This document shows positions 10,096 through 21,385 of a stretch of DNA of 64,000 nucleotides, one piece after another. Each line of letters opens with the position of its first letter. Within the stretch, counting starts at the first letter, position 1. The notes under the pieces are model-generated. The model saw only the letters and a list, made by a program, of their open reading frames with translations, was not told the DNA's origin and did not search any database. The DNA is from Proales similis (lineage: Eukaryota; Rotifera; Eurotatoria; Ploima; Proalidae): assembly GCA_019059635.1 (NCBI GenBank), contig JAGVRJ010000004.1:2728001-2792000 (forward strand), given 5' to 3'. The position numbers and the translations under genes were made by a program.

Positions 10096-11445
10096 ATGCA
10101 TCGTTCAGCTCTGACTCTTTTCTTTCTGTCCTGCTTTGCCACACCGCCAATGGCAAATGGCTCATACGCAACGCTCAACTACTGCGAACAGTTCTCGCCG
10201 TATTGTCGGTGCGAGAACTCGTTCTCGCTCACGTGCGATCAATTCGACAATCTGGAGCAGCTGAACTTTGTAGCCGGCTCGGCGCACGAGTTCAGCTTCG
10301 TTCTTATTCAGCCGTCGAGGCCGATTGTGTTCAATCACCCGTTCAACATTTATCATCTTCGTCTTCAAAATACGGCGCACGTGACACTCAAGAATTTCAT
10401 CGGCTTTGAGCTTCTAATCAATCCGTTCAATCGCATGCCCATGGACGCAATGAGTCTTAAGCTGAATGACTCACGCTTGGAATTTTACTTGAACGGCGAA
10501 AAGCTCGATCGCGCTGCCTGCGACCTTTTGAACTTGTCCACTCGAACTCTGTTCGCCAGTTTCTCTCAGATTTTCTTGCACGAAACTGTGCTCTATCCGC
10601 AAGAGATTTGCCCCAAAGTCTTCAAGCTTGCGCACATTTCCGAGCTGTACGCCTACAATCAAGAGCCTGAAAACCAGTTGAGATTTATGAGAGGCCTCAG
10701 CACACCCGACTCTGAGTTGTACCGGTTTGAAATCGAAACGCTTCACATAATCGCCAGCCAGCTCAGCCTCAGTCTGGATCTGGTCGACCCAAAAGTGTTT
10801 GACGACACAACGCGATTGAACATCTACAACACTTATCTGGAGGAGATTCAAGAAGACTTTTTTGTTCACTTTCCGCGCCTTCAGTCAATAAGCTTTGACT
10901 TGAACAATTTGCGTGAGTTTCTGGTGCGAACCGACACCACCAATTGGATGTCTTATTTGAACAAAGAGTCCAAGCAGCAAATGGAGCTCATGTTCAGTGA
11001 TCACACCCGACAGTACAGGTTCGGCGACGAGGACTTGTGCTTGTTTCGAAAAGTGCCACATCAGCAATCGGTCTATCCGACCGTGTCGAGCAAAGCTAAT
11101 CTGGAGTGCTCGTGCACAATGCTCTGGCTAATTCAGTATTACAAACAGTACAAGCACTCGTGGAGACTAGAAACGCAGTCGATAAAGAGTTGCATTCAAG
11201 ACGAAACGCGGTTCAATCAAAGCGTCCAAGACTGCCGCCTGAGCGAGAGGCTCGCCCAGTGCGGCCGGCATGTGAATCAGCAGCCCACTGGTGCCCATCC
11301 TTTTCCATGGCAAATCGTCCTTCTCATTGTCTTGCCGTTTGTGTTCGTTCTTTGCCTTATTTGCCTAATTCTCGCCATCTGGTATTCCAAGCGGCACTCA
11401 TCCACCTCATCCTCGTCTAAAACAGAAACAATCTATCGAATCTAA
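10096..11445 (+). CDS. Type I membrane protein with degenerate leucine-rich-like ectodomain (449 aa), unknown function
   Basis: Intronless. The ATG at 10096 is chosen because it starts a clean signal peptide (MHRSALTLFFLSCFATPPMA, about 20 residues); the upstream in-frame codons have no ATG. The mature ectodomain opens with a Cys cluster (YCEQFSPYCRCENSFSLTCDQF) like an LRR N-terminal cap, then irregular Leu/Phe/Asn-rich segments (LNFVAGSAHEF, LRLQNTAHVTL, LQSISFDLNNL) suggesting degenerate leucine-rich repeats. A second Cys cluster (LECSC, SCIQ, DCRL, QCGRH; about residues 330-390) resembles an LRR C-terminal cap. One transmembrane helix (about 405-430) and a short Ser-rich cytoplasmic tail follow. 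This suggests a cell-surface adhesion or receptor-like protein; no named family recognised. AATAAA lies at 11508. Confidence 0.72.
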   Translation: MHRSALTLFFLSCFATPPMANGSYATLNYCEQFSPYCRCENSFSLTCDQFDNLEQLNFVAGSAHEFSFVLIQPSRPIVFNHPFNIYHLRLQNTAHVTLKNFIGFELLINPFNRMPMDAMSLKLNDSRLEFYLNGEKLDRAACDLLNLSTRTLFASFSQIFLHETVLYPQEICPKVFKLAHISELYAYNQEPENQLRFMRGLSTPDSELYRFEIETLHIIASQLSLSLDLVDPKVFDDTTRLNIYNTYLEEIQEDFFVHFPRLQSISFDLNNLREFLVRTDTTNWMSYLNKESKQQMELMFSDHTRQYRFGDEDLCLFRKVPHQQSVYPTVSSKANLECSCTMLWLIQYYKQYKHSWRLETQSIKSCIQDETRFNQSVQDCRLSERLAQCGRHVNQQPTGAHPFPWQIVLLIVLPFVFVLCLICLILAIWYSKRHSSTSSSSKTETIYRI

Positions 11446-11507
11446 TTAAAGCTTTATTTCTCTACCTCTCTCTCTTGCTCTTCTCTTCGTCTTGTTTGTT
11501 CAATGTG

Positions 11508-11513
11508 AATAAA
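11508..11513 (+). promoter_or_regulatory. AATAAA polyadenylation signal of the type I membrane protein gene
   Basis: Canonical hexamer 63 bases after the stop, inside the 159-base gap to the convergent SLC22-like gene. Confidence 0.5.
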
Positions 11514-11604
11514 TCTTTTCAGCATTTTTTTCTTCAAACTTTTCATTCACTGTTTTTTTTTTCAAACCTAACCCTACCTATCGTACGAAAGGAGAAAGAG
11601 GTTT

Positions 11605-13768
11605 TCACTCAATCGCATGAACGCGCGGCTTAGCTGAGTGGCCATGCTTGTCCTGCTCGAGCATTTCATCAACCGTGTCCAGGAGCTGTTTGCCTTTGGT
11701 CTCGGCCATGAAAATGAAAAACGCCACGCCTGAGACGATTCCAGACGCGCCGTAGACGGCGAACGGAATAGGCCGCCAAACTTGCGATCCCTTGAATTCA
11801 GCAAAAAAATGAGCATTTGCCTCACGTGGGCACCTTGATTTGAACTGGTTACCAGCAGCTGAATAAATGGAGCCACTACGCCACCGGTACGAGCGAACGC
11901 TGAACACAATGATATGGACGAGTTTCTGATCTCGGTCGGATATGTCTTGAAGGCAGAAAAGTAAAAAAAGAGCTCGTCTCTTTATATGAAAAATATCTCA
12001 TAATTTATTGGAAAATATCTCACCTCGGCAGTGATCATGTAAATGGTGTTAAATGAGATTGTGATCATGTATTTGCCGATTAGCGACAAAATCATGATTA
12101 TGGTTTGAGATTCTGAGTAGAAAAGCAAAGAGGGCGTCAAAGTCGGGCAAGAGATGTGAATAAATGAACGAATTAATACCCTCCGGAATGAACATAATGG
12201 CCAAGAGGGCCAGTCCGCCTCCGCAAATTGAAATTGTGTACGGCAGCTTTCGTCCGAACTTGTCAAAGGCATATTGACAGGTGAGAACGCCGAGCAATTC
12301 GACCAGCGCCAGGAATAGAGTGTTTAAGAATATGTTCTGTCCAAGAGAGCCAGAGCCGGCGATCAGGCCGTAGTAGACCAACGAGTTGGTGAACCTTTTT
12401 TCGATTCGCGATCAGTCTCTATTCAGTTTGAACCGGTTCGGTGAACACAGACCAGTTTACCAACGAAACGATGAATTTTATCACAAATCGACAATCTTTG
12501 AATGCTCGGCCAAGTTTTCTGTACAACGGCTCCTCGAATGCCGCATGAACGTGCCGAATGACTCGTTATCGTTGATTTTGCCTGAGAGAATTTACCCGAT
12601 TCGCTGCATCTGTGCTATCTTCGGCGCCCTCTTGCGCATCCAAGATTCTTTTTTTGGTAGCTTCCGTCAACTGCCGCTTGTTTGAATGAGCGATTCTTTC
12701 CAGAACTTTCAAAGCTTCATCGCTTCGGCCTCTGACCAAAAGCCAACGAGGTGACTCGGGAACCATCCTATTTTTTGCAATTGTTGATTAAAGCTTTCGT
12801 TGGCGCTTTGGCCTTTTTCAAGCTTGAAATTACCAAAAGTAAGCGACAAACGTGCACAAAAACACTGCCACTGCGATCATCAGCGAGTTCAAGTCACGGA
12901 AAAAGAAGGCCAGAGCGATTATGATGAGCTCGCCCACAATGTAAAAGTAGTAGGCTGCATTGTTGGCCAAAGCTCGATACTTGGGCCCAATAAACTCCAT
13001 AACTAACATTTTGAGGGAGAATTAGAAACAAAGACAATAAATCTGATCGACAAGCTCGCACCAAGCACAAGTCCGATTGTGTAAGTGTTTGCCGAAAGAC
13101 CGCTAACGAATCTCAGTGCAGCGAATATGATCTTTTTGGTGCCGATGTCGGTGGACTGAAGGTTCACATTCAAGGCGTTTAATCCATTTGCCAGCACATT
13201 TATGATCAAGATGGCATACGTTGTTTTTTTGCGGCCAAACCTATGCAATCAAGCTTTAGCTATAAATTTCCGTCTCTATGTTACATAGTTACCGATCTCC
13301 GAGGATTCCGATCACCAACACGAAATAATAGCCGCCAAGATAAAGCGATGAAAAGAGCGATTTGGTCGCCTCTTGGTTGCACACCAGGCTCCATTTGGTC
13401 ACAAATGTGTCGCGGAACAGCTCATCTGAAAAGACCCATTGGTCGCAGGTCTGGAGAGTGAAATTACTGCCGTTGCCATCAAAGTGACGAATGAGACATT
13501 CGGGCTTTATGCCATTGTATGACTCGCTTGGAATGAAGCGATCGACAAGCTCCTGATGAGCCGCGCTCTGGATGGCGTAGGTGTCATTCTCGAGTCCTGG
13601 AATACGACAACGAAACGGCGGCGTGAATCCTAAAAAGCTGTCCGCGTATGCAGTCACTGCGCTTAGCGCCGTGGTCATACCGGCCATTATAAACAAGAGC
13701 ATTTGATAGGGCCCAATGTGCCCAATCTCCTCAAACACCGTCTCAATACCGCCCAGGTTTTCGCCCAT
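11605..13768 (-). CDS. Organic cation/anion transporter-like protein, SLC22 family, copy 1
   Basis: Multi-exon; ATG at 13768 (upstream codons in frame are not ATG), stop at 11605-11607. Exon 1 (13768 to about 13304) encodes the SLC22 N terminus: a GHIGPYQ-type segment, helix 1, the large Cys-containing extracellular loop (DQWVFS, LVCNQ) and helix 2. Further exons carry FGRKKTTY (intracellular loop 2-3 motif, 13235), the VPESPRWLL block after helix 6 (12765), the basic/acidic central loop, FDKFGRKLPYTIS (12260), MITISFN helix 10 (12070), the TYPTEIRN-type motif near 11925, and PETKG-like AETKGK (11690). SLC22 proteins move organic ions across the plasma membrane with 12 helices; substrate cannot be told from sequence. 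It is tandem with and parallel to a paralogue at 14386-16471. Introns are about 50-110 bases. Confidence 0.85.
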
Positions 13769-14385
13769 ACTTTGTCTCTTCAACTCTTTTGCGCTTGCAC
13801 TGCTCTTCGAATTTTGCTTTTTTTAAAGGCCTTGCTTATTTCAGCTTTGTCCACATTTAACCTTTTAGCGTTCAAGTTCTCTATATGTCTCAGCCTTGTA
13901 AACGAGCTCAAATTTGCATAACTTAGTGTTTGCCCAACTACTTAAACACACTCGTTATAGAGAAAAAAATAAACAAGTATAAAAGAAATTTAAAAGTCAT
14001 CTTCTCTCCTCATCGCGACGGTTGTCTCGGCCATTTTCCGATGTTTGCGTCTCATTCCTTTTGCCCGTTCTCATTTGCTGGTCTATTTTTATGTTTCCTA
14101 CTGTTTAAGGTGGTTCTTATTTATCTATTCATAGTTGCATGTGCACACATTTTGCTGATCTAAGCTTCAAGTGATCCGTAAAATGTGATCTAAATTTATC
14201 ACTCAAATAAAATTAAAAATGTCCGACCTCCGCTCCGCCTTTTGAATAATAAAATTGCACCAAGGTTTCTCCCCCTCCTTTTCTTCGAAGAACTTTTATC
14301 TGAACAAGACTTTGACAGCCAGAAGCTTTAAAATAGATTCATTTCAAACACTTTGACATATTTCAAATTTGAAATATAGACCAAG
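13769..14385 (-). other. Spacer between the two SLC22-like genes
   Basis: Should contain the promoter and 5' UTR of copy 1 and the 3' UTR of copy 2. AT-rich, with Phe/Leu-rich chance frames on the + strand but no domain or repeat. Confidence 0.45.
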
Positions 14386-16471
14386 TCAAATATTTAACAG
14401 TTCATCGAGCCGATTCTTCAACGGCACTCCATTCGTTTCTGGCATAACGATGATGAAACAAACACCAGACATAAGAGCAGAAGCACCATAAGCCAAAAAG
14501 GGCATCCGACTCCAGATTTGTGAACCCTTCAAGAAGGCAATAATAGATCAGATCGATTCATCTTTCAATTAATACTCAAATCACCATTAGTTGAACATAA
14601 GGTGCGACCACGGCGCCCAGACGCGAAAACGATGTACAGAGCGCAACCGACGTGTTTCTTACTTCAGTCGGATAAGTCTTAGGTTCGAAAGTGTTCCGAA
14701 ATGTTTGCTTAACGTTTGTTTATGGTTAAGAAACCCACCTCGGCTGTGATCATAAATATGGCGTTAAACGAAATGGTTATAAAATACTTTCCGATCATGG
14801 CCAACACGAGCACAGTCTTTTCCAGTTCTGTGGGCATTATTTGCTCAAGATCATTTTGTGACTGTTTTCCGCTCAAAGCTCAAAGCACTCACCGTTCGGT
14901 AGTAGAGCTATGACCGAGAAAGCCAGTCCTGTGCTAATCATTGAGAGTGAGTACGGAATTTTGCGACCAAATTTGTCGAATATGAATCGACACGGAGCCA
15001 CTGCAGCCAGTTCGACCAAAGCGAAGCAAACTGTGTTAACGAACGGGTTGCCGCCAATTGTTCCCACAGTCCCAATAAGTCCATAGTAGACGAACGTGTT
15101 GGCGAACCTGTTCAAGAACAATGGTTGAGTATGATTCAACTCGAAGCCAACTTAAGCTTCTACCAGTTCAGAAGCGAAACTGCGAACATGAGCAGGAAAC
15201 GCGGCGAGAGAAAGACAAGTCTGATGGTCTCAATCTTGAATTGGTTAAGATCGCATTGAGGGGTAGACGTTATGCTCGATTACTTTGGTCAACTTTCGAC
15301 TTTTTTCTTCACTGCCGCCAGCATCACTTTCAGATAATAGTTCTTCCTCTAAGAGCCTCTTGTTTGATTTCGCAATGCGACCAAGCACCCTGAGAGCTTC
15401 TTGTTTTCTTCCTTTTAGAATGAGAAACCTCGGCGACTCGGGCACTAGCCTGGATTGCATTACTGCACGCTTCCATTTTCTCTCACTCTCTTTGCATTTA
15501 CTCACCAAAAGTAGAAAAGGTAAACGGACAAGACGGCAGTCAGAGCTGCACACAGCTCTCTGTAGTCTCGCAGCATGTAGGCAATGCCAGTTAGAAGCAG
15601 TTCACCGAATATGTAGAAATAGAAAACCGTATTGGCCGACGCAATTCGGTAGTCAGTCCCGACCATTTCCATAACTGAAGCGTATGAGTCAATTAAAGCA
15701 CCAAATCAGATTTTAGAACTGAGCCTACTCAAAACCATCGCGATCGGATAGTTGTAGGCTGTGAAACCGCTCAGCAGTTTTAGCATGCCGAACAGAAACT
15801 CTTTGTTCGACTGCTCCATTTGGTCATTGTTTACCAGGAGAGTGTTGAACAAGTTGACCACAAAGTTGGCAGCCAGCATTGCATACAACACTTTCTTGCG
15901 ACCGAACCTGAACGAGCCAAAATAAAGCGACTAGAGTGCTATGGTGTGAGAAAATGTTGAAATTACTTGTCGGCAAGCATTCCGACCAAAAGAACACCAA
16001 AATAGCCGCTGAAATAAAGCGAAGAAAAGAGACTTTTGAGAGGAGCCTTCTCGCACACAAGGTTCCACTTTTCAGAATTAATTTTCCCCGCGGCTGGCAA
16101 GTGATCAGTTGAGGCCTCACCTCTGTGACGAATGTTCGCTGGAAGAACGTTTTGTCGTAAACCCACTGGGAGCATGGGAAGCGATCAGTTGACGAGTTGA
16201 CTTGCATAAAGCATTGAGCGCCCGATGCTTGAAGAGCGTCTACAAGACTTTGATGTGTTTCACTTTGAATTTCAAACGTATCGTTGGGCCAATGATCGAG
16301 CTGACATCGAAAAGGAGGCTCAGCGCCTACAAATGTATCCATGTAAGCAGTCATGGACGCCATGCTTGTTACTAGTCCGACCATAACAAACACCTTCAGC
16401 TGATATGGTCCGAACTGCCCGACCTGATCGAAAACCTCCTCTATCTTGTCCTGTTTAGTTGCTTGCACCAT
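14386..16471 (-). CDS. Organic cation/anion transporter-like protein, SLC22 family, copy 2
   Basis: Same exon plan and motifs as copy 1. ATG at 16471 (MVQATKQDKIEEVFDQVG), stop TGA at 14386-14388. Visible blocks: GQFGPYQLKV helix 1, extracellular loop with CSQWVYDKTF, LVCEKAPLKSL, FGRKKVLY (15905), VPESPRFLIL (15450), FDKFGRKIPYSLS (14980), GKYFITISFNAIF (14790), TYPTEVRN (14685) and PETNGVPLKNR (14440-14410). One extra short intron (about 16082-16130) splits the extracellular loop after FVTE, where copy 1 reads straight through (FVTKW), so the copies differ by intron gain or loss. Protein divergence is considerable, so the duplication is not recent. Transport substrate unknown. Confidence 0.85.
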
Positions 16472-17539
16472 TTTCCTTCTATTTTTCTCGCCGCTTTTGT
16501 TCAATTTCAAAATATTCTCAATGTTTGAACGAATCGCAATTTATAGACTTGAGCAGCAATTATAATTCAAACGCCTAGAAAATCCATTTCATTATAACGA
16601 AGGGCGAACGGATCATCGAATAATCGTTATTTGTCTAGGCGCTTGTCTGATGCATTGCGCCCGATGATGCCTCGATGTCTGTTTCTATTTTCTTGCTCTT
16701 TCTCTCCCCATTCCAAACTTGCCAGTAAAGCCTCCCAACTCTGATCGAACCTGCCCTCAGCTCCTGAGCTCTCCTCCGGACTGAGACTAGTTGCTTCTCT
16801 CCGAGCTTATCGTTAGCAGACTGGCTGCCAGAGCGCTAGTCTGGCTGTTTGCCTGCCTGCCTGTATGTATGTTGGTGTATGAAAAGCTCATGCACAGTAG
16901 ACAAAAGGAATAAGCGCCTTGGTTAATGCTGCCTTATGCATGGCTTCAAAGCAAAGGCCACAAACTTGCGTTGAATAGATGATGAGAATTTAAACAACTG
17001 CCAAATCGTGCAAGAAAACCGAATTCTTATCAGGAGCGATTAATTCACTTCTAACCTAATCGTTAACTTGCCACCACAGGAATTGTTGTTATTTAACGGC
17101 GCAATCTGCCCGCTTTGCCCCTTTAGCAGCAAGTAATCGAAATGAAATCCTATTTGATCCAGCCTGCAATATCTGACACATCTAGTCTAATTTAAGACTG
17201 TTAGGACGCGCAGTTCGGTATTAGTGACGAATTGAAAAAACTAGATTCGATGTAAACTTGTAAGAAAAGTGGATCCAAAGTTGGCACCCAAACAGAAATA
17301 GAAGCCGAAAAGGTCAACAAACAACAACCAAAACAGAGTCGGCCAATTAAACTCAACAACTTGAACTTGGCGGTTGTTAAGAGCTCTGAATGAAACTCAT
17401 TTAGGTTTTGTAGCAATTTTCGAGCATTATTCTCGTTTTTGTTAGCAAATCGCCAACAATTAGGAGTAGCTTCGTAATGAGCAATGCTGAAGCTAATTGA
17501 ATGGGTTTGAATTAACTCGAGTGCAAAACGCTGATTGTC

Positions 17540-17560
17540 GTTGTTGTTGTTGTTGTTGTT
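17540..17560 (+). repeat. (GTT)7 microsatellite
   Basis: Seven uninterrupted GTT units in intergenic sequence. Confidence 0.9.
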
Positions 17561-17863
17561 TATGTTCAGGTTATTAGAACTGAGCAGAAAAGGAGAAGTT
17601 ATCAGCGAATAAAGACAACTCAGATTAAGAAGCGTACTTTAATCTAAATTGAGAATATTGCGTTAGAGATTAAGCAAAAGTAGAGAGTCAAAGGCTCAAG
17701 GGCTTAGGAAGGTCTGATATTCTTTGTCTCGTTTGCTTTTCTCTCTTTGCCTGACTTTTAAATAGGCAGGCACCAGATTACATAACTGAGCCAGTGAGGC
17801 TGAGAGGCGGCGTTTATTAATGCAAACATTTGCCTGAGTGACGAAACCATGACAACCCCGCAA

Positions 17864-17893
17864 ACGACGACGACGACAATGATGATGATGATG
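17864..17893 (+). repeat. Compound ACG / ATG trinucleotide repeat
   Basis: An ACG run followed directly by about five ATG units. Confidence 0.8.
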
Positions 17894-18042
17894 AGAAGAG
17901 CTAAATAAGACCCAAATGGAAGCACGAATCGCAGCAGCTTAGCCGAAAGTAAAGCGCTCAGGGAATCAGAAGCATTATTTTTTAAGTTTTCGCGTCACCA
18001 GTAGCAGCAGCAGCACCATTGAGATCCTCCCGATCGTCCTTC

Positions 18043-18060
18043 CTCTCTCTCTCTCTCTCT
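18043..18060 (+). repeat. (CT)n microsatellite
   Basis: Nine CT units upstream of the PLAT-ankyrin gene, possibly in its promoter or 5' UTR. Confidence 0.85.
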
Positions 18061-18266
18061 TGCTCAATTCACTCATTTAAATCTCAAGTGAATTCTTTTT
18101 TATTTTTTTAATAAATCACACTCGACGTATTTCACTTCACCCTTCAAAGTGAATGATTGAAATTTATTTGGTGATCACGTTCCAAATGCCTAAATTGGTA
18201 TCGATCAATTCTAATCGACTGGATCCAGGTTTAGAACTTTGACAGCTGGATTTTGTTAGACGACCA

Positions 18267-21119
18267 ATGCAAGCCAACCATCGTCTAATAAAAGACGTCT
18301 CGGACGCATTGTAAGTGTCACCCTGCTGCTCAACTGTCTCTAAACTAGGGGCTAAACTTGATCAAAAAATAAACAAACAAAAAAATAAACAACATCCGGC
18401 CAACGCAGACAATACTATGTGCAGAGAAGAAGCAGAGAAGAGGCTTTCGACTTGAGCACGGTCAACCGCTCGCCGTACGATTTGAACAGTCAGAAGTTTG
18501 TGAGTGCATTTAACTCGCAGATTTACACATCTATTCTGATTGCCTTCGAATGCAACAGAAAACTCTGTTCGGAAACAAGACTGGAACAAACAGATCAGTG
18601 AGACGCATCTCTTTGTCTGATCTCAAATTGGCCAAGCCACCTAAGCCACAGGTGGACTTTCGTTTGCCTTTTTAAAGTTCTTGTTTGTGCTCAAATTCTC
18701 TGATTGGCAAAATAACTTCAGCCCGAAGAGCTGAAATTAAGGGAAAAGTACTATCGTGACGAGCTCAAGTACCACTTGAAACTTAATACGCGTGGCAGCA
18801 AAGTGAGTATTGAATAAAAAGCCAAGCAGCTCAGTTCAACTGATTGAGTTTACAAATTCGAAGAAAAATCGAAGGCTAACGGCCTCTGGACCAGCCTCGA
18901 GTGGAACAGACAGCGCCGATTCCAAAAAGGCCGTGTCTAGGCGTTTCAACGAAGGTCTACTGGCGCTCAGACACAGCGAAAAGCCGACACTGAACAAACG
19001 AGAAAAGCTTGGAATGGTTAAACTAACCAGCAAGGTCATGAGCGCCACGGTATTCACTCGACCGCTTCATTCCACCTAAACTTGTTAATTCTCATTTCTG
19101 CTTTTTTTTTTCAACAAAGAGCGAACTTTGCCTGCCCAAGGTCAGCAACATATTCACAAAATAGCTGCTTTCGTTGCTTGCTTATTAATCGTTCGTTCTA
19201 ATCGCTAAGGAGGATGTTTATCTTTTAAGAAGATTGGCCGCTGATCGACGCCAGGTTTGTAGATTTGGTATTCACAACCAAACGTATGTTCATTTTTGTT
19301 TATATCTTGAAGCTATTCGACGACCGGAACCGGGGCAGGTAAGCAGCTTAGTTTTACGCTCGGCAAGTGAGCAAGTGAAAATTTTGAACATAGCAACTCG
19401 GGCTACGAGGCAAATCTGGGCATGAAGACTGAAGAAGAGTTGAACGAAGAGAGGCGGCGAGAAGCCGAAAGAGAAAAGCAAAAGATTGAGCGCGAGCGGA
19501 AGCTGTTCGACATGGTCGAGAAACAAAATATGGATCAAAACAACTCGTGGAGTTCAGGCGAAAAGTCGCCGGTAAATGAGAGGCCAGAGAGGCCTGATCA
19601 TCCAGAGAAAGAACAAGCGGCGCCTGATCCTCGCTTCATTGAGCTTGATGAACTCGACGAAATAACCAAAGGGACCAAAGTGATATACAGAGTGATTGTG
19701 AAAACGGGCGATCGTCTCGGCTCCAAAACAAACGCGCAAATAAAGCTGACTCTATTCGGAACGACCGGCCGCTCGAAGGAGTTTGTTTTGGACAAGTCAA
19801 TGACACACAAGATCCCGTTCGGACGTTACAACATTGACCACTTTGAATTTGAAACCTTTCACCTGGGACCTATAAAAGCGATTCGAATCGGCCACGACGA
19901 ACTCGGCATCGAAAACAACTGGTTCATGGATTATTTGAAAGTGGAAGACCACGAGACCAACATGTGCTACTACTTTGAGAGTGATCAATGGTTCAGTGCC
20001 CAAGCGCCAGATAAAATGACCAAACGAATTCTGTTCAACAAAATGGAAACCCGCATTCATCAAGTGAGCGACAGTGACAGTGATGATGAGCCCAGAGGTC
20101 TGTTCGGCGCTTCACAGAGCAGAGCGGGCCGCTCGTCAACTGGCGCTAAACCATCCCCAAAAATGGAATCTCAAATGCCCAAACAGAGCGACAGTGATAG
20201 TGATCAAGAACACAAAGGCCTATTTGGCGCTTCAGAAAGGAAAAGGTCGCCAGTGGGCCGAAAATCTCCAGTCGATTTGACCGAAGAGCAGATCATTGAA
20301 GCAGTCAAAGCCGGTGATCTCTCACGTTTGAAACGAGCGAAAGACCTTCAAGTCAGCCGACTTAACATTCTCTCATTAGCCTGCTCTTATGGCAATACAA
20401 AAATGGTCGATTTCTTGGCGCAGAGGCAGATGAGTCTAATTTCAAATGCATCCAGCCAGGGCTCATATCCCGTCCATATTTGCGCGCAGAGTGGACAGCT
20501 TGAATGCTTGAAACGGCTGTACACAAGAGGCGCATCAGTTTGCAGCAAAGATGATGCTGGCCGCACTCCACTTCATCTAGCTGCTTTGAATGGTCGGGAG
20601 GAGATTGTAAGGTGGCTTGTCGGCTTGCCCGAAGTGAAAGAGAGCTTACAAGCGCTTGACAACCAAAACCGAACTGCTGTCGACTTGGCCATATCTGAGC
20701 ACAACAATGAAATTGTCGCCATAATCAAATCGACTGCCGGCCAGTCCCGTTCGTCGAGCCGTGGAGACCAAAAGTCGGCAAATTCCAGCTCGAGCAGTAG
20801 TTCACGCAGTGGCAGTAGCAGCAGCAAAAGCAGCAACAGAAGTGAGAAATCGCCGGCAAGACGTTCTCTGAATCTCACAAGCAGTGAAGCGAGCGCGCGC
20901 TCTGACCGTAGTTCGAAAGGAAAAACCAGAAAAGGAAGCGAGTCGTCTTCAAACTCTGAAAGTAGCTCCCGTAGGCTGAGATCTTCGAGCAGCAGCTCGT
21001 CGCTGTCATCGTCGCCGTCTGCATCGCCGAGCTCATCAGCTTCCTCTTCGCCCCGTTCAAACGAACGACAGAAATCAGCGGCCACGCGCCAAACAGTGAA
21101 ATCAGCTGAAAATCAATAG
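18267..21119 (+). CDS. PLAT/LH2 domain plus ankyrin repeat protein with Ser/Arg-rich tail
   Basis: Stop at 21117-21119. The large last exon (from about 19376) carries an Arg/Glu coiled segment (19430-19530), a PLAT/LH2 domain (19670-20040; VIYRVIVKTGDRLGS, FEFETFHLGPIKAIRIGHD, NNWFMDYLKVED), two copies of a GLFGAS segment with acidic Ser blocks (20060-20240), about four ankyrin repeats (20275-20740; GRTPLHLAALNG) and a Ser/Arg-rich tail. Upstream small exons read in phase: PEELKLREKYYRDELKYHLK (about 18721-18801), KNRRLTAS... (18862-19050), EDVYLLRRLAADRRQ (about 19209-19253) and LFDDRNRGS (19313-19338). The first exon is inferred: ATG 18267, 44 bases, gtaagt donor, phase 2. PLAT domains bind membranes or proteins (LOXHD1, lipoxygenases); ankyrins bind proteins. 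I know no named protein with this combination; function unknown. Confidence 0.68.
20059..20245 (+). repeat. Intragenic duplicated acidic Ser / GLFGAS segment
   Basis: Two in-frame copies about 130 bases apart read SDSDSDDEPRGLFGAS and SDSDSDQEHKGLFGAS. The SDSD blocks are good casein kinase 2-type sites (inference). Confidence 0.8.
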
Positions 21120-21385
21120 AATTTTCGCAATTTAAATTTATTCGTGACTCTTTTGCTTCAAAACATAATCGAATTCGAACTTAGAAATAAGAAAAAAAAA
21201 ACGCTTTAAAATCAAGGTCATTTGCGTCTATTTACTTGATTATAGCGATTTCGCCTGATTTGAATCATCGCGATTCATTTCGATTCAAAAACCGATGGCT
21301 AATAAATAACCAAGAGATAACGGCTCAAGCCAATTTTAACACCAAAGTTGAGAAGAGAAATCGCTGAGAGACAATCATTTTAGAT

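Larger units (their letters stand above)
16472..18266. other. Long intergenic region with microsatellites
   Basis: 1.8 kb between divergent genes (SLC22 copy 2 on -, PLAT-ankyrin on +). Holds several simple repeats: GCCTGCCT-type near 16850, (GTT)7 at 17540-17560, ACG/ATG runs at 17864-17893, CAG-type near 18005 and a CT tract at 18043-18060. No coding frame with a recognisable domain. Confidence 0.55.

Noticed and set aside
13930-14163. Hydrophobic 77-residue + strand frame between the SLC22 genes
   Set aside because: T-rich spacer yields Phe/Leu-rich chance frames; it lies in the probable UTR region of the opposite-strand genes.
16850-18062. Microsatellite-rich spacer as a possible transposon remnant
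   Set aside because: No terminal repeats, target duplications or transposase fragments; simple repeats only.
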